A stretch of DNA of 64,000 nt from Arion vulgaris (lineage: Eukaryota; Mollusca; Gastropoda; Stylommatophora; Arionidae). Positions 56,001 through 64,000 of the stretch are shown piece by piece (position 1 is the stretch's first letter; each line of letters opens with the position of its first letter). The notes under the pieces are model-generated. The model saw only the letters and a program-made list of their open reading frames with translations, had not been told where the DNA came from and made no database searches. Location: NCBI GenBank assembly GCA_020796225.1, contig CM036755.1:11923994-11987993 (forward strand), given 5' to 3'. The position numbers were made by a program, and so were the translations under genes.

Positions 56001-57244
56001 TTACTAGATGAGTATCATTACATACCCAGAATTTCGACGACTACAAATCTGCACTACATAGTTGTCAAACCGATATATTTCTTTTGGGGAATAAAATCCA
56101 CAATGTTGTTGCTCTTTGAAGCTCTAAAAACAGGTTAGGTCGTGGCACTCATTCATGGTTACATTCAAACTTTCAAACATATTTTAAAAGAGATTACAGT
56201 GACACTAGACGCGTTACCAATTTGCTGCTCTAAGCAAGTTTCTATTATTTCGTCAATTGTAACAAATATGTTATCATTGTACTAACAAAAACCCAGTAAA
56301 ACAAGCAACAGTCACAGCTACTAATGTTGTAACTATGCACCTAAAGTAATAACGTTTTTTATCTCCATATTTCCACCTCCTACCATTCCCTACTGCAGAA
56401 GTTATTTGTACAATTCTTTCTTCTCAGTATTGATCGTAATCTGAATATCCTTATCGTGACTATCTCTCGCGCAGCTATTTCGGTGACGTGAACGGTGATC
56501 AACTGTACACATCATAACATTGTTTCATATTAATCGTTCAGTCAAGTTTTTAAACATTAAATTTTTTAAAAACATGAATGGTAAATAGTACACGTTTGTT
56601 ACATAACAAGCAGTGCATCAAAAGAAAATATTCAATTATAATTGAGGACCGTTAAGGGATATAATCCTGCAATAACTAAAAGAGATTCCTTTCCATTTTT
56701 TCATTTTTACCTTTCAAACCCAAGTTGGGTTATATGCCCTCATTTAACTCGTGAGCGTTCATTGTTAATCCGATTTTGTTGCTAAACTTATTTTATTGGA
56801 TGGGGTAGCCATCCCCATACGAACCCGATACTAGTCGGTTAGAAAGAGATGCCGTTTATAGTATAATAATTGCACCACGCTCAGAATAATTACAATAATT
56901 TTCTTTATACATAGTACTATACGTGATGCACGCTGGAAAAAACACGTTTGTGTACGTTTACTCAATATCTACAGTTACCGCGTCAACGTCTTCTTTGTTG
57001 GATCAAGTCATTATCTCAGTGTTGCTGGTTTTTTCCCTCTTCTTTTCGTTCAATCGCTATGTATTCAGGTATAGTCAGGGCGCTTCATATTACAACTCTC
57101 ACTGATTTTTGCGTGAAGGCTTTTATCAAACAAAAAATACATCAGAAGTGAACAAATTCACTTCTTGTACGGCACACACCATATAGAATCAGTCAGTATA
57201 TCCCTACTTTTAGTGCCATTCAGGATTTATTTCCTGGTTATATA
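56001..57244. other. Intergenic interval without recognised features
   Basis: About 1.2 kb of AT-rich sequence between PHAF1 and CBFB. Only a short dispersed-repeat end (CTGATTTTTGCGTGAAGGC) near 57100 is recognised. Confidence 0.4.
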
Positions 57245-57556
57245 TGTTGTGGTTCATAGTTCATAAGTACGGTTCCAACTTCACTGCAACGGGTCACCCC
57301 ATAATTGCTCCGTTCCTGTGCCAATGAAAATCACACGAAATGCTAACAACTGTGAAATGTTTCCTGTGTGAACTAATTCCAGAATGAAACAACATGCACC
57401 GCATAAAATGCATATGACCATCGCTAATGTAGCAACACAAAACTGTTCATCAATTGAATTGCAATTCTTGTCGAAGGAACATCAATCACGACAAAATCCA
57501 GCTTTCTGCACTCGCAATATAACTGCATACGGCAGATTGATCTTGTTCGTCGTGTT
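57245..57556 (-). mobile_element. Element K, 5'-truncated copy
   Basis: Tail complement GGTTCATAGTTCATAAGTAC, then the family sequence as far as GCGGCAGATTGATCTTG-like, where it stops. The 5' truncation fits retrotransposition. Confidence 0.78.
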
Positions 57557-57639
57557 GTGGTGCTGTATAAGAAGTCAATTTGTTCACTTCTGGTGTATCT
57601 TTTGCTTGATCGTGGCCTCCGATAACATACGGCCAGCTG

Positions 57640-58320
57640 GCTTAAGTAAAATATTTAGAAAATTAGACTACAACCGTCGCGTGATCTCGCGTTCCTGTAT
57701 TGGTGTATAAAGATGAATTCATTTTAAAAACAGAACCCGCTAAATCAAGGTTATATTATGTAACAAGTTAAGTTTAACAATAAGGAATATCAATATTATT
57801 AATATTTTTCATCAATAAATAACCATGGACTCATAGAATTGAGTAAAATTGCAAAACAGCTTACAATGTTCTATCAAACATATACAAAAACCATCCTCCG
57901 TTAAACAGTAATTTTCTATTTCCCGTCTAAGGTATTCGGTCTTATATTGCCGAAGGCCACGGTTTGATCACAGCCAACTATAAACTCATACAGCCAGCGG
58001 TCTCAGGTAAAAATTATAGGAAATAAGACCACAACCGTCACGTGACCTCACATTCCAGTATTGTTGTATATAGAGGAATTCATGTTAAAATCAACACAAC
58101 ATGCTAAAACATGGTTATAATATGTAACAAATTCAGTTTAACAATAAGAAATATCAGTATTATGAATATTTTTCCTCAATAGATAACCATTGACTCACAG
58201 AATTGAGTAAAATTGCAAAATCGGTTTACAGTGTTCTATCAAACATATATAAATCCAGCCCACCCTCCCCTCCAACTCAAAGTAGGCTAGGTTTTCCAGG
58301 TCAGTTATGCGGCCCAATAT
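57640..58320 (+). mobile_element. Two SINE E-type units in tandem
   Basis: The block ACTACAACCGTCGCGTGATC...TTCTATCAAACATATACAAA is followed by a second block ACCACAACCGTCACGTGACC...TTCTATCAAACATATATAAA. The second has a box B-like GGTTTGATCACAGCC between the units, so the pair is probably two insertions or a dimer. Confidence 0.75.
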
Positions 58321-58734
58321 TAGAGTTAGCTGTGGCTTGATCTTTTGATCGAAAGGTTACTATGTATTGTTATTGTTTTTGTACTTTGTAAAACTACAAT
58401 ACTTTGTATTTACGTGTTTCGCCATTGCTACATAGTTTTACTACAGTCTTTCCTTGTATTGATAAGTCAAGTATCAGGAAACCTGATTATCGTAAATAGG
58501 GTATGCGTTTGAGAACTGTGAAAGACAGATGAGTGGGTTAATTTTAGGAAGATGGTAGAGAAGATTATGAATCTAAGAAGTTCTTTACATCATTAGTAAT
58601 ATTATTTACATCGTCAGATTAAAGAACTCAGAATAGCATCTGAAGTCGGAGAAGGCCTGAATGTACGGCGGGCGATTCTGATAAAAGGAAAGCAGATCTT
58701 CACGCAAAAAGGAGTCAGTAACGCCATCCCAGAA

Positions 58735-58805
58735 GTTAGCTAGTTTGTTTTTTCGTGCCAAAGGCGGCACATAGGGTAGATGTTTTAGATCTCCATGTGA
58801 TTACC
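58735..58805 (-). mobile_element. LINE Lg, terminal scrap
   Basis: TCGTGCCAAAGGCGGCACATAG and TTTTAGATCTCCATGTGA match the end of the 6.7-kb copy. Confidence 0.65.
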
Positions 58806-58964
58806 AGAGCACTGACTAGCTTTATTGTACTATTTTATCATTATTATTTTAGACAGACCTAAAGTTTGACGAAATCGTCGTCTGATCATGTCTCTCAAAT
58901 GCACCATACCCTCTGCAGGTCTCGCAAGATCATCATAAACCTGAATCCCTACGTTATGATATCA

Positions 58965-59115
58965 GTTATCAGTTATCAGTTATAAGAGGACTATCATCAC
59001 AGCACTCCGGACACGTCTATAGGTACTCCGATCTCTGCCTCAACAAATCCAGCAGCGTCATGTGGCCCAATACACCAGTTCAATGTTGATTAATCAATCT
59101 CTTTGCATATTTGGT
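58965..59115 (-). mobile_element. LINE Lc 3' end
   Basis: The minus strand has GAGGCAGAGATCGGAGTACC, GTCCGGAGTGCTGTGATGAT and an AACTGATAACTGATAACTGA tail. Coding end LLDLLRQRSEYL. Confidence 0.72.
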
Positions 59116-59154
59116 ATGTCGTTCTTTCAGGCTTCATCAATATTGACAATAACG

Positions 59155-59455
59155 TCATCATCATCATCAGGTGTGGTGCCTACTGCCGTAGACGATCATG
59201 TATCTCCACAAATCTCTGTCCCTGGTATTTGCTCTCATCTTAGATGTTGACGCTCTTCCTTGACTTGTGCCATGATGTAAAAAATGTTCTCTCTCCGTCT
59301 TCCCAAGTCTCATCTCATTCCATTTTACCGGTTGTTACATTGTGTTCTAAACTTCCCATTCTCACCACATGTCTGAAAAATAATGACGACTCATTCTTAC
59401 ATTGTCAATAAGTTTTATCGATGTCTTGGATGATCCTGTCATTAATATCGATCTT
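59155..59455 (-). mobile_element. LINE La 3' end upstream of CBFB
   Basis: Tail complement CATCATCATCAGGTG, then TCTCCACAAATCTCTGTCCC and CATTTTACCGGTTGTTACAT. The coding frame is decayed. Confidence 0.78.
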
Positions 59456-60127
59456 ATTTGGTTGAAATAAAGGTAGTCATTAAAACAAGTAAACACACAT
59501 ATTATAATTATATCTTGTTGTTTAGTTATTGGTTTAAAACAGAAACATTGAGAACTAATGTTTCTTAATATGTTAGACAGTATTATAATCAGAGTGAGTA
59601 TATTATACTCAGAGCGAGTATATTGTGAATTGTCTAGTAATAGCTATAATTAGGCATGCTTAAAACCCCACTAAAACTTGAGACGGAACTTGATTACATT
59701 AAGAAAATACAAACAGTAAGTGTGGGTATTTTCCAATCAGCTGATGCTTAGGAGTTCCCAAATAAAAGAGTTTCCTAGTTACCCACGCTGGAAAATAAAA
59801 CAACTACGCATGAAAACTCCGTTTTTTAAAAATTCCTGATTGTTTTCTTTCCCGTCGGAGCATAGGTCACAATTTGTATGTAAAAAATAAGGAGTATATG
59901 CTACATTTGATCGAAGTATCGTTCTTTGCAATCAAAATTTTGGATATACGAAACACAACCCCAACTAGAAACTTTGACTACAAGGCGGAATACGCGGAAG
60001 AAAATAATCCATATATGGTATTACCGTCAACGGGTTCAGTCGGAATCCCCACCCAGTCGTAAAATATCGGCCAATAAAATTGGAGGTGGTATGAAGCAAC
60101 ATGTGTTCATTTTGTGTGTAATAGAAA
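59456..60127. other. Upstream region of CBFB
   Basis: Unique-looking sequence that should contain the CBFB promoter and 5' UTR. No core promoter element can be asserted. Confidence 0.4.
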
Positions 60128-60211
60128 ATGAATGAACGACCAGCAGACATCATGCTGTCATTCATCGCAGACACTGTCAACTGTGAAGCAGGGGATAAAT
60201 TTACTTTCACG
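60128..60211 (+). promoter_or_regulatory. CBFB: In-frame upstream extension of CBFB exon 1
   Basis: ATG codons at 60128, 60132 (another frame) and 60152 precede the conserved start. The first and last are in frame with it and no stop intervenes, so a 28-residue N-terminal extension (MNERPADIMLSFIADTV...) is formally possible. It is more likely 5' UTR, because CBF-beta proteins start at MPRVVPDQR. Confidence 0.45.
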
Positions 60212-60289
60212 ATGCCTCGGGTCGTACCCGATCAACGGGCAACCTTTGAAAACGATGAATTATTTAGAAAATTAAGCAGAGAAAGTGAG
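60212..60289 (+). CDS. CBFB: CBFB exon 1 (residues 1-26)
   Basis: Core-binding factor beta is the non-DNA-binding partner that stabilises RUNX/Runt-domain binding to DNA in the nucleus (Brother/Big brother in Drosophila). The 78 nt encode MPRVVPDQRATFENDEL then FRKLSRESE. Human CBFB begins MPRVVPDQRSKFENEEFFRK as I recall, and its exon 1 also ends after 26 codons. The donor is GTGAG|GTAAGG, phase 0. The ATG has A at -3. The reading frame stays open past the donor through most of intron 1, because that intron is a 99-bp repeat array; this is an artefact unless the intron is retained. Confidence 0.97.
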
Positions 60290-60295
60290 GTAAGG

Positions 60296-61098
60296 ACATA
60301 CTTTTCTCTAGTAGTAGCACGAACGATTTATTTTACTTTATTTCCGAGAGGATTTCTAAGAAGTTCATATTCTATTGTACACGATATTAAATGTCAATAC
60401 TTTTCCCTAGTAGTAGCACGAACGATTTATTTTACTTTATTTCCGAGAGGATTTCTAAGAAGTTCATATTCTATTGTACACGATATTAAATTTCAATACT
60501 TTTCCCCAGTAGTAGCACGAACGATTTATTTTACTTTATTTCCGAGAGGATTTCTAAGAAGTTCATATTCTATTGTACACGATATTAAATTTCAATACTT
60601 TTCCCTAGTAGTAGCACGAACGATTTATTTTACTTTATTTCCGAGAGGATTTCTAAGAAGTTCATATTCTATTGTACACGATATTAAATTTCAATACTTT
60701 TCTCCAGTAGTAGCACGAACGATTTATTTTACTTTATTTCCGAGAGGATTTCTAAGAAGTTCATATTCTATTGTACACGATATTAAATTTCAATACTTTT
60801 CTCCAGTAGTAACACAGACTATATGTTTTACTTTATTTCCGAGAGGATTTCTAAGAAGTTCATATTCTATTGTACACGATATTAAATTTCAATACTTTTC
60901 TCCAGTAGTAGCACGAACGATTTATTTTACTTTATTTCCGAGAGGATTTCTAAGAAGTTCATATTCTATTGTACACGATATTAAATTTCAATACTTTTCT
61001 CCAGTAGTAGCACAGACTATATGTTTTACTTTATTTCCGAGAGGATTTCTAGTTCATATTCTATTATTGTACACAATATTAAATTTCAATATAAGTTT
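60296..61098 (+). repeat. 99-bp minisatellite filling CBFB intron 1
   Basis: Eight units of 99 bp, each starting TTTTC(T/C)C(T/C)AGTAGTAGCAC and ending TTAAATTTCAATAC. The frame continuing exon 1 is open in all units (33-residue repeats with YFSPVVARTIYFTLFPRGF) until a stop at 61127. Each unit begins with a pyrimidine tract plus AG that resembles a 3' splice site. Two units share a variant (ACACAGACTATATGTTTTAC / GCACAGACTATATG). The intron as a whole is 916 bp. Confidence 0.96.
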
Positions 61099-61205
61099 TC
61101 TTGGGATTAAATATTTAGCGTTTGAGTGATTTGTTTGTACAAAACGACGCTTAACAATTTCAGAAGAGGATTAAAAAACTTCAATATTTGTTTTTTTATG
61201 TATAG

Positions 61206-61292
61206 GTAAAATACACGGGATTTCGTGACAGACCTTTGGATGAAAGACAAATCAGATTTCAAGCTGATGTTAGGGAAGGTCACGCAGATCTG
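61206..61292 (+). CDS. CBFB: CBFB exon 2 (residues 27-55)
   Basis: 87 nt, phase 0 at both ends: VKYTGFRDRPLDERQI, then RFQADVREGHADL. It matches the human stretch KYTGFRDRPHEERQARFQ, a core part of the heterodimerisation fold. The acceptor is TTTTTTTATGTATAG and the donor is CTG|GTGAGT. With exon 1 this gives the first 55 residues of a protein of roughly 180-190 residues. The next exon (beginning AFVATGTNL in human) was not found before the window end, so intron 2 exceeds 2.7 kb. Confidence 0.97.
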
Positions 61293-61329
61293 GTGAGTTT
61301 GGATATTTCTTATACTACATCACCATCTT

Positions 61330-61909
61330 TTCTTTAATCATGTTTTGCCTCATAGCGTCAGGATATGAAGAGATTTATAGAACGGGCGTTTATGTGCGCT
61401 AAATAAATAGTGTTTTTTTAAACCGCCTCTGTTATTTCTGAGGGCCACCTTTTGCGTTAAAAACCTTCTGCTTTATGTCCACTGTATCGGACTAGCATTA
61501 CGTTTTGGGACGCACTGTTTGTTGGTCATTTGTCCGAACCATTTAATTTGTGTTGTTTTTTTAAAGTTCAGTACTGATATTGTACCAAGGTTTTTCTTGA
61601 TGTCTTGATGTTGTTTTTTTTCCGATCCAGAAGCACTTGAGCTGAACGCTCTTCGGCTCGGTGTCATGGACATCGTAACCCTTCGGTTCGGTGCCACGAA
61701 CACCGTAAATCTGGGGAACCTGTAGCTTTTCTGCTAGTCCGCGGAGTTGAACCCGCACATACAGAGGACTTGTCACCTGTAGTCCAACGCGCTACGAACA
61801 CGCTGGGCACGCGGGCGTATGTCTTCATTTAAAAACCTGTCTATTCTTGGCACTCCCAACATTCTGCATAGAAACTTCATCTCTGTAGTGACTATAGAGT
61901 ATTATATAT
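61330..61909 (-). mobile_element. LINE Ld 3' end in CBFB intron 2, split by SINE G
   Basis: The minus strand has the Ld terminus (CATATCCTGACGCTATGAGG), LNFKKTTQIKWFGQMTN and TISVL. It is interrupted by the SINE G at 61610-61818. Antisense to CBFB. Confidence 0.8.
61610..61818 (-). mobile_element. SINE G nested in LINE Ld
   Basis: TSD ATGTCTTGAT / ATGTCTTCAT (61600-61609 and 61819-61828). Box B complement GGAGTTGAACCCGC and head complement CTGGGCACGCGGGCGT; the tail complement is a T-rich run at left. Confidence 0.9.
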
Positions 61910-62144
61910 TTTTAATACAATCTAACTTAATTATATGTCCTTCTTGACTTTCTTGTCTTAAACAGACTAGAAAAAATAAAATAGAATTACAGGCGATGTG
62001 ATGGAATTAAAATATCGGAAGCGATCAGATCAGATTTAAAGAAAACCAGTCTGCAGTGAAAATGAGAGTAGGTAGATAATAGTTTTACATTGCATAAGGA
62101 AAACATCACGAAGTTTGAAAACTAAAACTCAAATTTTCGACCGA

Positions 62145-62330
62145 TATACCTTTCTTCTTCTTCGGATTTCTGAGCCTTTGAGGCTCATTGCTACGGATAT
62201 CACCAGCCTCCATTCATCTCTGTACTTAGCATTCTCTTCCCATTTGTTGACTTCCATGTTACTTCAATGTTATCTCTCCATCGTTATCTCTCCGTCGTTA
62301 TTTCTCCATCGTTATCTCTCCTTCGTTATC
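62145..62330 (-). mobile_element. LINE Ll terminal fragment
   Basis: The minus strand reads EENAKYRDEWRLVISVAMSL then KGSEIRRRR with a GAAGAAGAAG end, the usual close of a non-LTR polymerase ORF. Short CCATCGTTATCTCT repeats flank it (62270-62330). Confidence 0.6.
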
Positions 62331-62454
62331 TTTATCTGCCTCGTGGTCTCTTCTCCTTCATTTATTTTGGATATGATATTTCCCAACTTTTGCTGGCATT
62401 TGTTAGGATTGAGACAACATTAAAGTTTTTTATTCGTAATTTAATTTAAAAACT

Positions 62455-63172
62455 TTATAACTTGTAAACTTTATAAATAAACTTATAAACTATATAAATA
62501 AACTTGTAAATTATATCAATAAACTTGTAAACTATATCAATAAACTTGTAAACTATATCAATAAACTTGTAAACTATATCAATAAACTTGTAAACTATAT
62601 CAATAAACTTGTAAACTATATCAATAAACTTGTAAACTATATCAATAAACTTGTAAACTATATCAATAAACTTGTAAACTATATCAATAAACTTGTAAAC
62701 TATATCAATAAACTTGTAAACTATATCAATAAACTTGTAAACTATATCAATAAACTTGTAAACTATATCAATAAACTTGTAAACTATATCAATAAACTTG
62801 TAAACTATATCAATAAACTTGTAAACTATATCAATAAACTTGTAAACTATATCAATAAACTTGTAAACTATATCAATAAACTTGTAAACTATATCAATAA
62901 ACTTGTAAACTATATCAATAAACTTGTAAACTATATCAATAAACTTGTAAACTATATCAATAAACTTGTAAACTATATCAATAAACTTGTAAACTATATC
63001 AATAAACTTGTAAACTATATCAATAAACTTGTAAACTATATCAATAAACTTGTAAACTATATCAATAAACTTGTAAACTATATCAATAAACTTGTAAACT
63101 ATATCAATAAACTTGTAAACTATATCAATAAACTTGTAAACTATATCAATAAACTTGTAAACTATATCAATA
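62455..63172 (+). repeat. 21-bp minisatellite with AATAAA in every unit
   Basis: About 33 units AACTTGTAAACTATATCAATA, essentially identical except for the first two or three. Each unit contains the canonical polyadenylation hexamer AATAAA on the plus strand, the sense strand of CBFB intron 2. Poly-A signal activity is untested. Open in all units on the minus strand (DIVYKFI) only because the period is 21. Confidence 0.97.
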
Positions 63173-63545
63173 TCATCATTCATCAAATAGTTTGTCCTGC
63201 GGAGAACTTTGCTACCCTAACAGTTCTTCGGAATGTATTTCTATCATAGGCCTTTGCAGCCGTCATGCTCAAATCATCAGCCACACCCAGAGTCCATATT
63301 CTCCATGGTCCATATTCTCCATCGTCTCCTCTTTGTCGGGATGTCTCCTTCCTTAATTGTCTTCTCTAACACTCTGGGACTTTATGTATGTCCAAAATAC
63401 TTCAATTTTTTCATTATTTTTTCAGCATCGGCTAGTTTTAGTTAATTTTAGTTCTTTCTGGATATATCTATTTGTTCTCTTCTCTGTCCATGATATACGG
63501 AGGGCTCTTCTGTAATACTTATATTCTGGTCTCTCATATGGTCAC
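63173..63545 (-). mobile_element. LINE Lb-like 3' end in CBFB intron 2
   Basis: Tail complement ATCATCATTCATCAAATAG, TTTGTCCTGCGGAGAACTTT and CCAAAATACTTCAATT. Similar to the 17.7-kb copy. Coding frame decayed. Confidence 0.75.
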
Positions 63546-63551
63546 TTATAT

Positions 63552-63805
63552 GGTGGTCTCTGTGGCTTAGTGGTTAAGCTCTTTGCCTTGTGAGTCAAAG
63601 GTCGTGGGTTCGAATCCGGATCGCGCCGTTCTGTTCAAGAGTGCAGTTTTTTCCAGAGATCCCTAGGGTTGTTGCTGGAGCTACGGAGTTCGTGCTTTGT
63701 GCAATACTCTCGGCAGGTGGCGAGCCATTTCTGGGAGAGGGACCGAGCCATATTAAACTCGGTGTAATGAAGTCAATCCTTCGGCTTTAAAACCCTTAAA
63801 AAACA
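63552..63805 (+). mobile_element. SINE A in CBFB intron 2
   Basis: Head GTGGTCTCTGTGGCTTAGTG and GTCGTGGGTTCGAATCCGGA (perfect box B), body GGAGCTACGGAGTTCGTGCT and GTAATGAAGTCAATCCTTCG. Same start as the 12.8-kb copy. Confidence 0.92.
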
Positions 63806-63865
63806 TATTTAATAGCACATTTATGTTTGTCCACTGTCTTGTTAACTATCTATGTTTGTCCACTC

Positions 63866-64000
63866 AAACGTTACCACTTGAAATATACATTTTCTTAAAC
63901 GTTACCACTTGAAATATACATCTTCTTAAACGTTACCACTTGAAATATGCATCTTCTTAAACGTTACCACTTGAAATATACATCTTCTTAAACGTTACCA
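63866..64000. repeat. 31-bp tandem repeat running off the window
   Basis: More than four units AAACGTTACCACTTGAAATA+TACATCTTCTT. Total length unknown. Confidence 0.93.

Noticed and set aside
60128..61129. A 333-residue single-exon protein with 33-residue repeats
   Set aside because: Only the first part is real coding sequence. A strong donor at 60290 and a matching acceptor before 61206 show that the repeats are intron 1 of CBFB.
62455..63186. A DIVYKFI repeat protein on the minus strand
   Set aside because: A 21-bp period keeps any stop-free frame open; there is no other coding evidence.
1..64000. Excess of arrays with periods divisible by three, suggesting selection for frame
   Set aside because: 51, 33, 99, 60, 24 and 21 are divisible by three, but about twice as many arrays are not (59, 53, 44, 82, 61, 26, 37, 29, 55, 22, 40 and others), close to the one-third expected by chance. 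In-frame arrays are simply more visible as long ORFs.
61293..64000. CBFB exon 3
   Set aside because: No segment resembling AFVATGTNLSLQF was seen on the plus strand. Intron 2 continues past the window.

Overview
The window is animal nuclear DNA: spliced exons with GT-AG junctions, tRNA-headed SINEs, many truncated non-LTR retrotransposon (LINE) 3' ends, hAT- and piggyBac-type MITEs, and a very high load of mini- and microsatellites. The repeat style (LINE endonuclease/RT tails ending in TGA repeats, SINEs ending in AATC repeats) and two protein-coding exon sets suggest an invertebrate, plausibly a lophotrochozoan such as a mollusc; the species is not identified here. Most long open frames are products of tandem repeats or retrotransposon debris.

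Two conserved single-copy genes are present, both as 5' ends, arranged head to head about 12 kb apart. PHAF1 (C16orf70/UPF0183, an autophagy factor) lies on the minus strand, with coding exons 1-3 at 48140-48077, 39110-39028 and 36825-36742 (77 residues). CBFB (core-binding factor beta, the RUNX partner) lies on the plus strand, with coding exons 1-2 at 60212-60289 and 61206-61292 (55 residues). Exon lengths, phases and residues fit the vertebrate proteins as I remember them. In the human genome, also from memory, CBFB and C16orf70 are neighbours at 16q22.1, so this looks like ancient microsynteny with one gene inverted. The later exons of both genes were not found.

Layout. 1-36.7 kb: retrotransposon fragments and arrays; the part nearest 36.7 kb is presumably PHAF1 intron 3 or beyond. 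36.7-48.1 kb: PHAF1 exons 3-1, with introns full of SINEs, two piggyBac-like MITEs and a 37-bp array. 48.1-60.2 kb: intergenic, with more LINE/SINE debris and the 29-bp and CA-rich arrays. 60.2-64 kb: CBFB. Its intron 1 is mostly a 99-bp tandem array open in frame with exon 1. Its intron 2 contains a LINE with a nested SINE, and a 21-bp array whose every unit carries AATAAA on the sense strand.

Family labels used below are local. LINE groups: La (3' end HGRxSTSEL..DRDLWRS), Lb (ends near RKGQAT then TGA repeats), Lc (with RNase H), Ld (IKWFGH..), Le (CLRRILR.RWYDR), Lf-Lm others. SINE groups: A (tRNA head, no clear tail), B (AATC tail), C (GAA tail), E, F, G, I; element K has an ATGAACT tail. 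Target-site duplications (TSDs) read directly from the sequence support many insertions and several nestings. A recurrent theme is that minisatellites have grown from segments inside retrotransposon copies.
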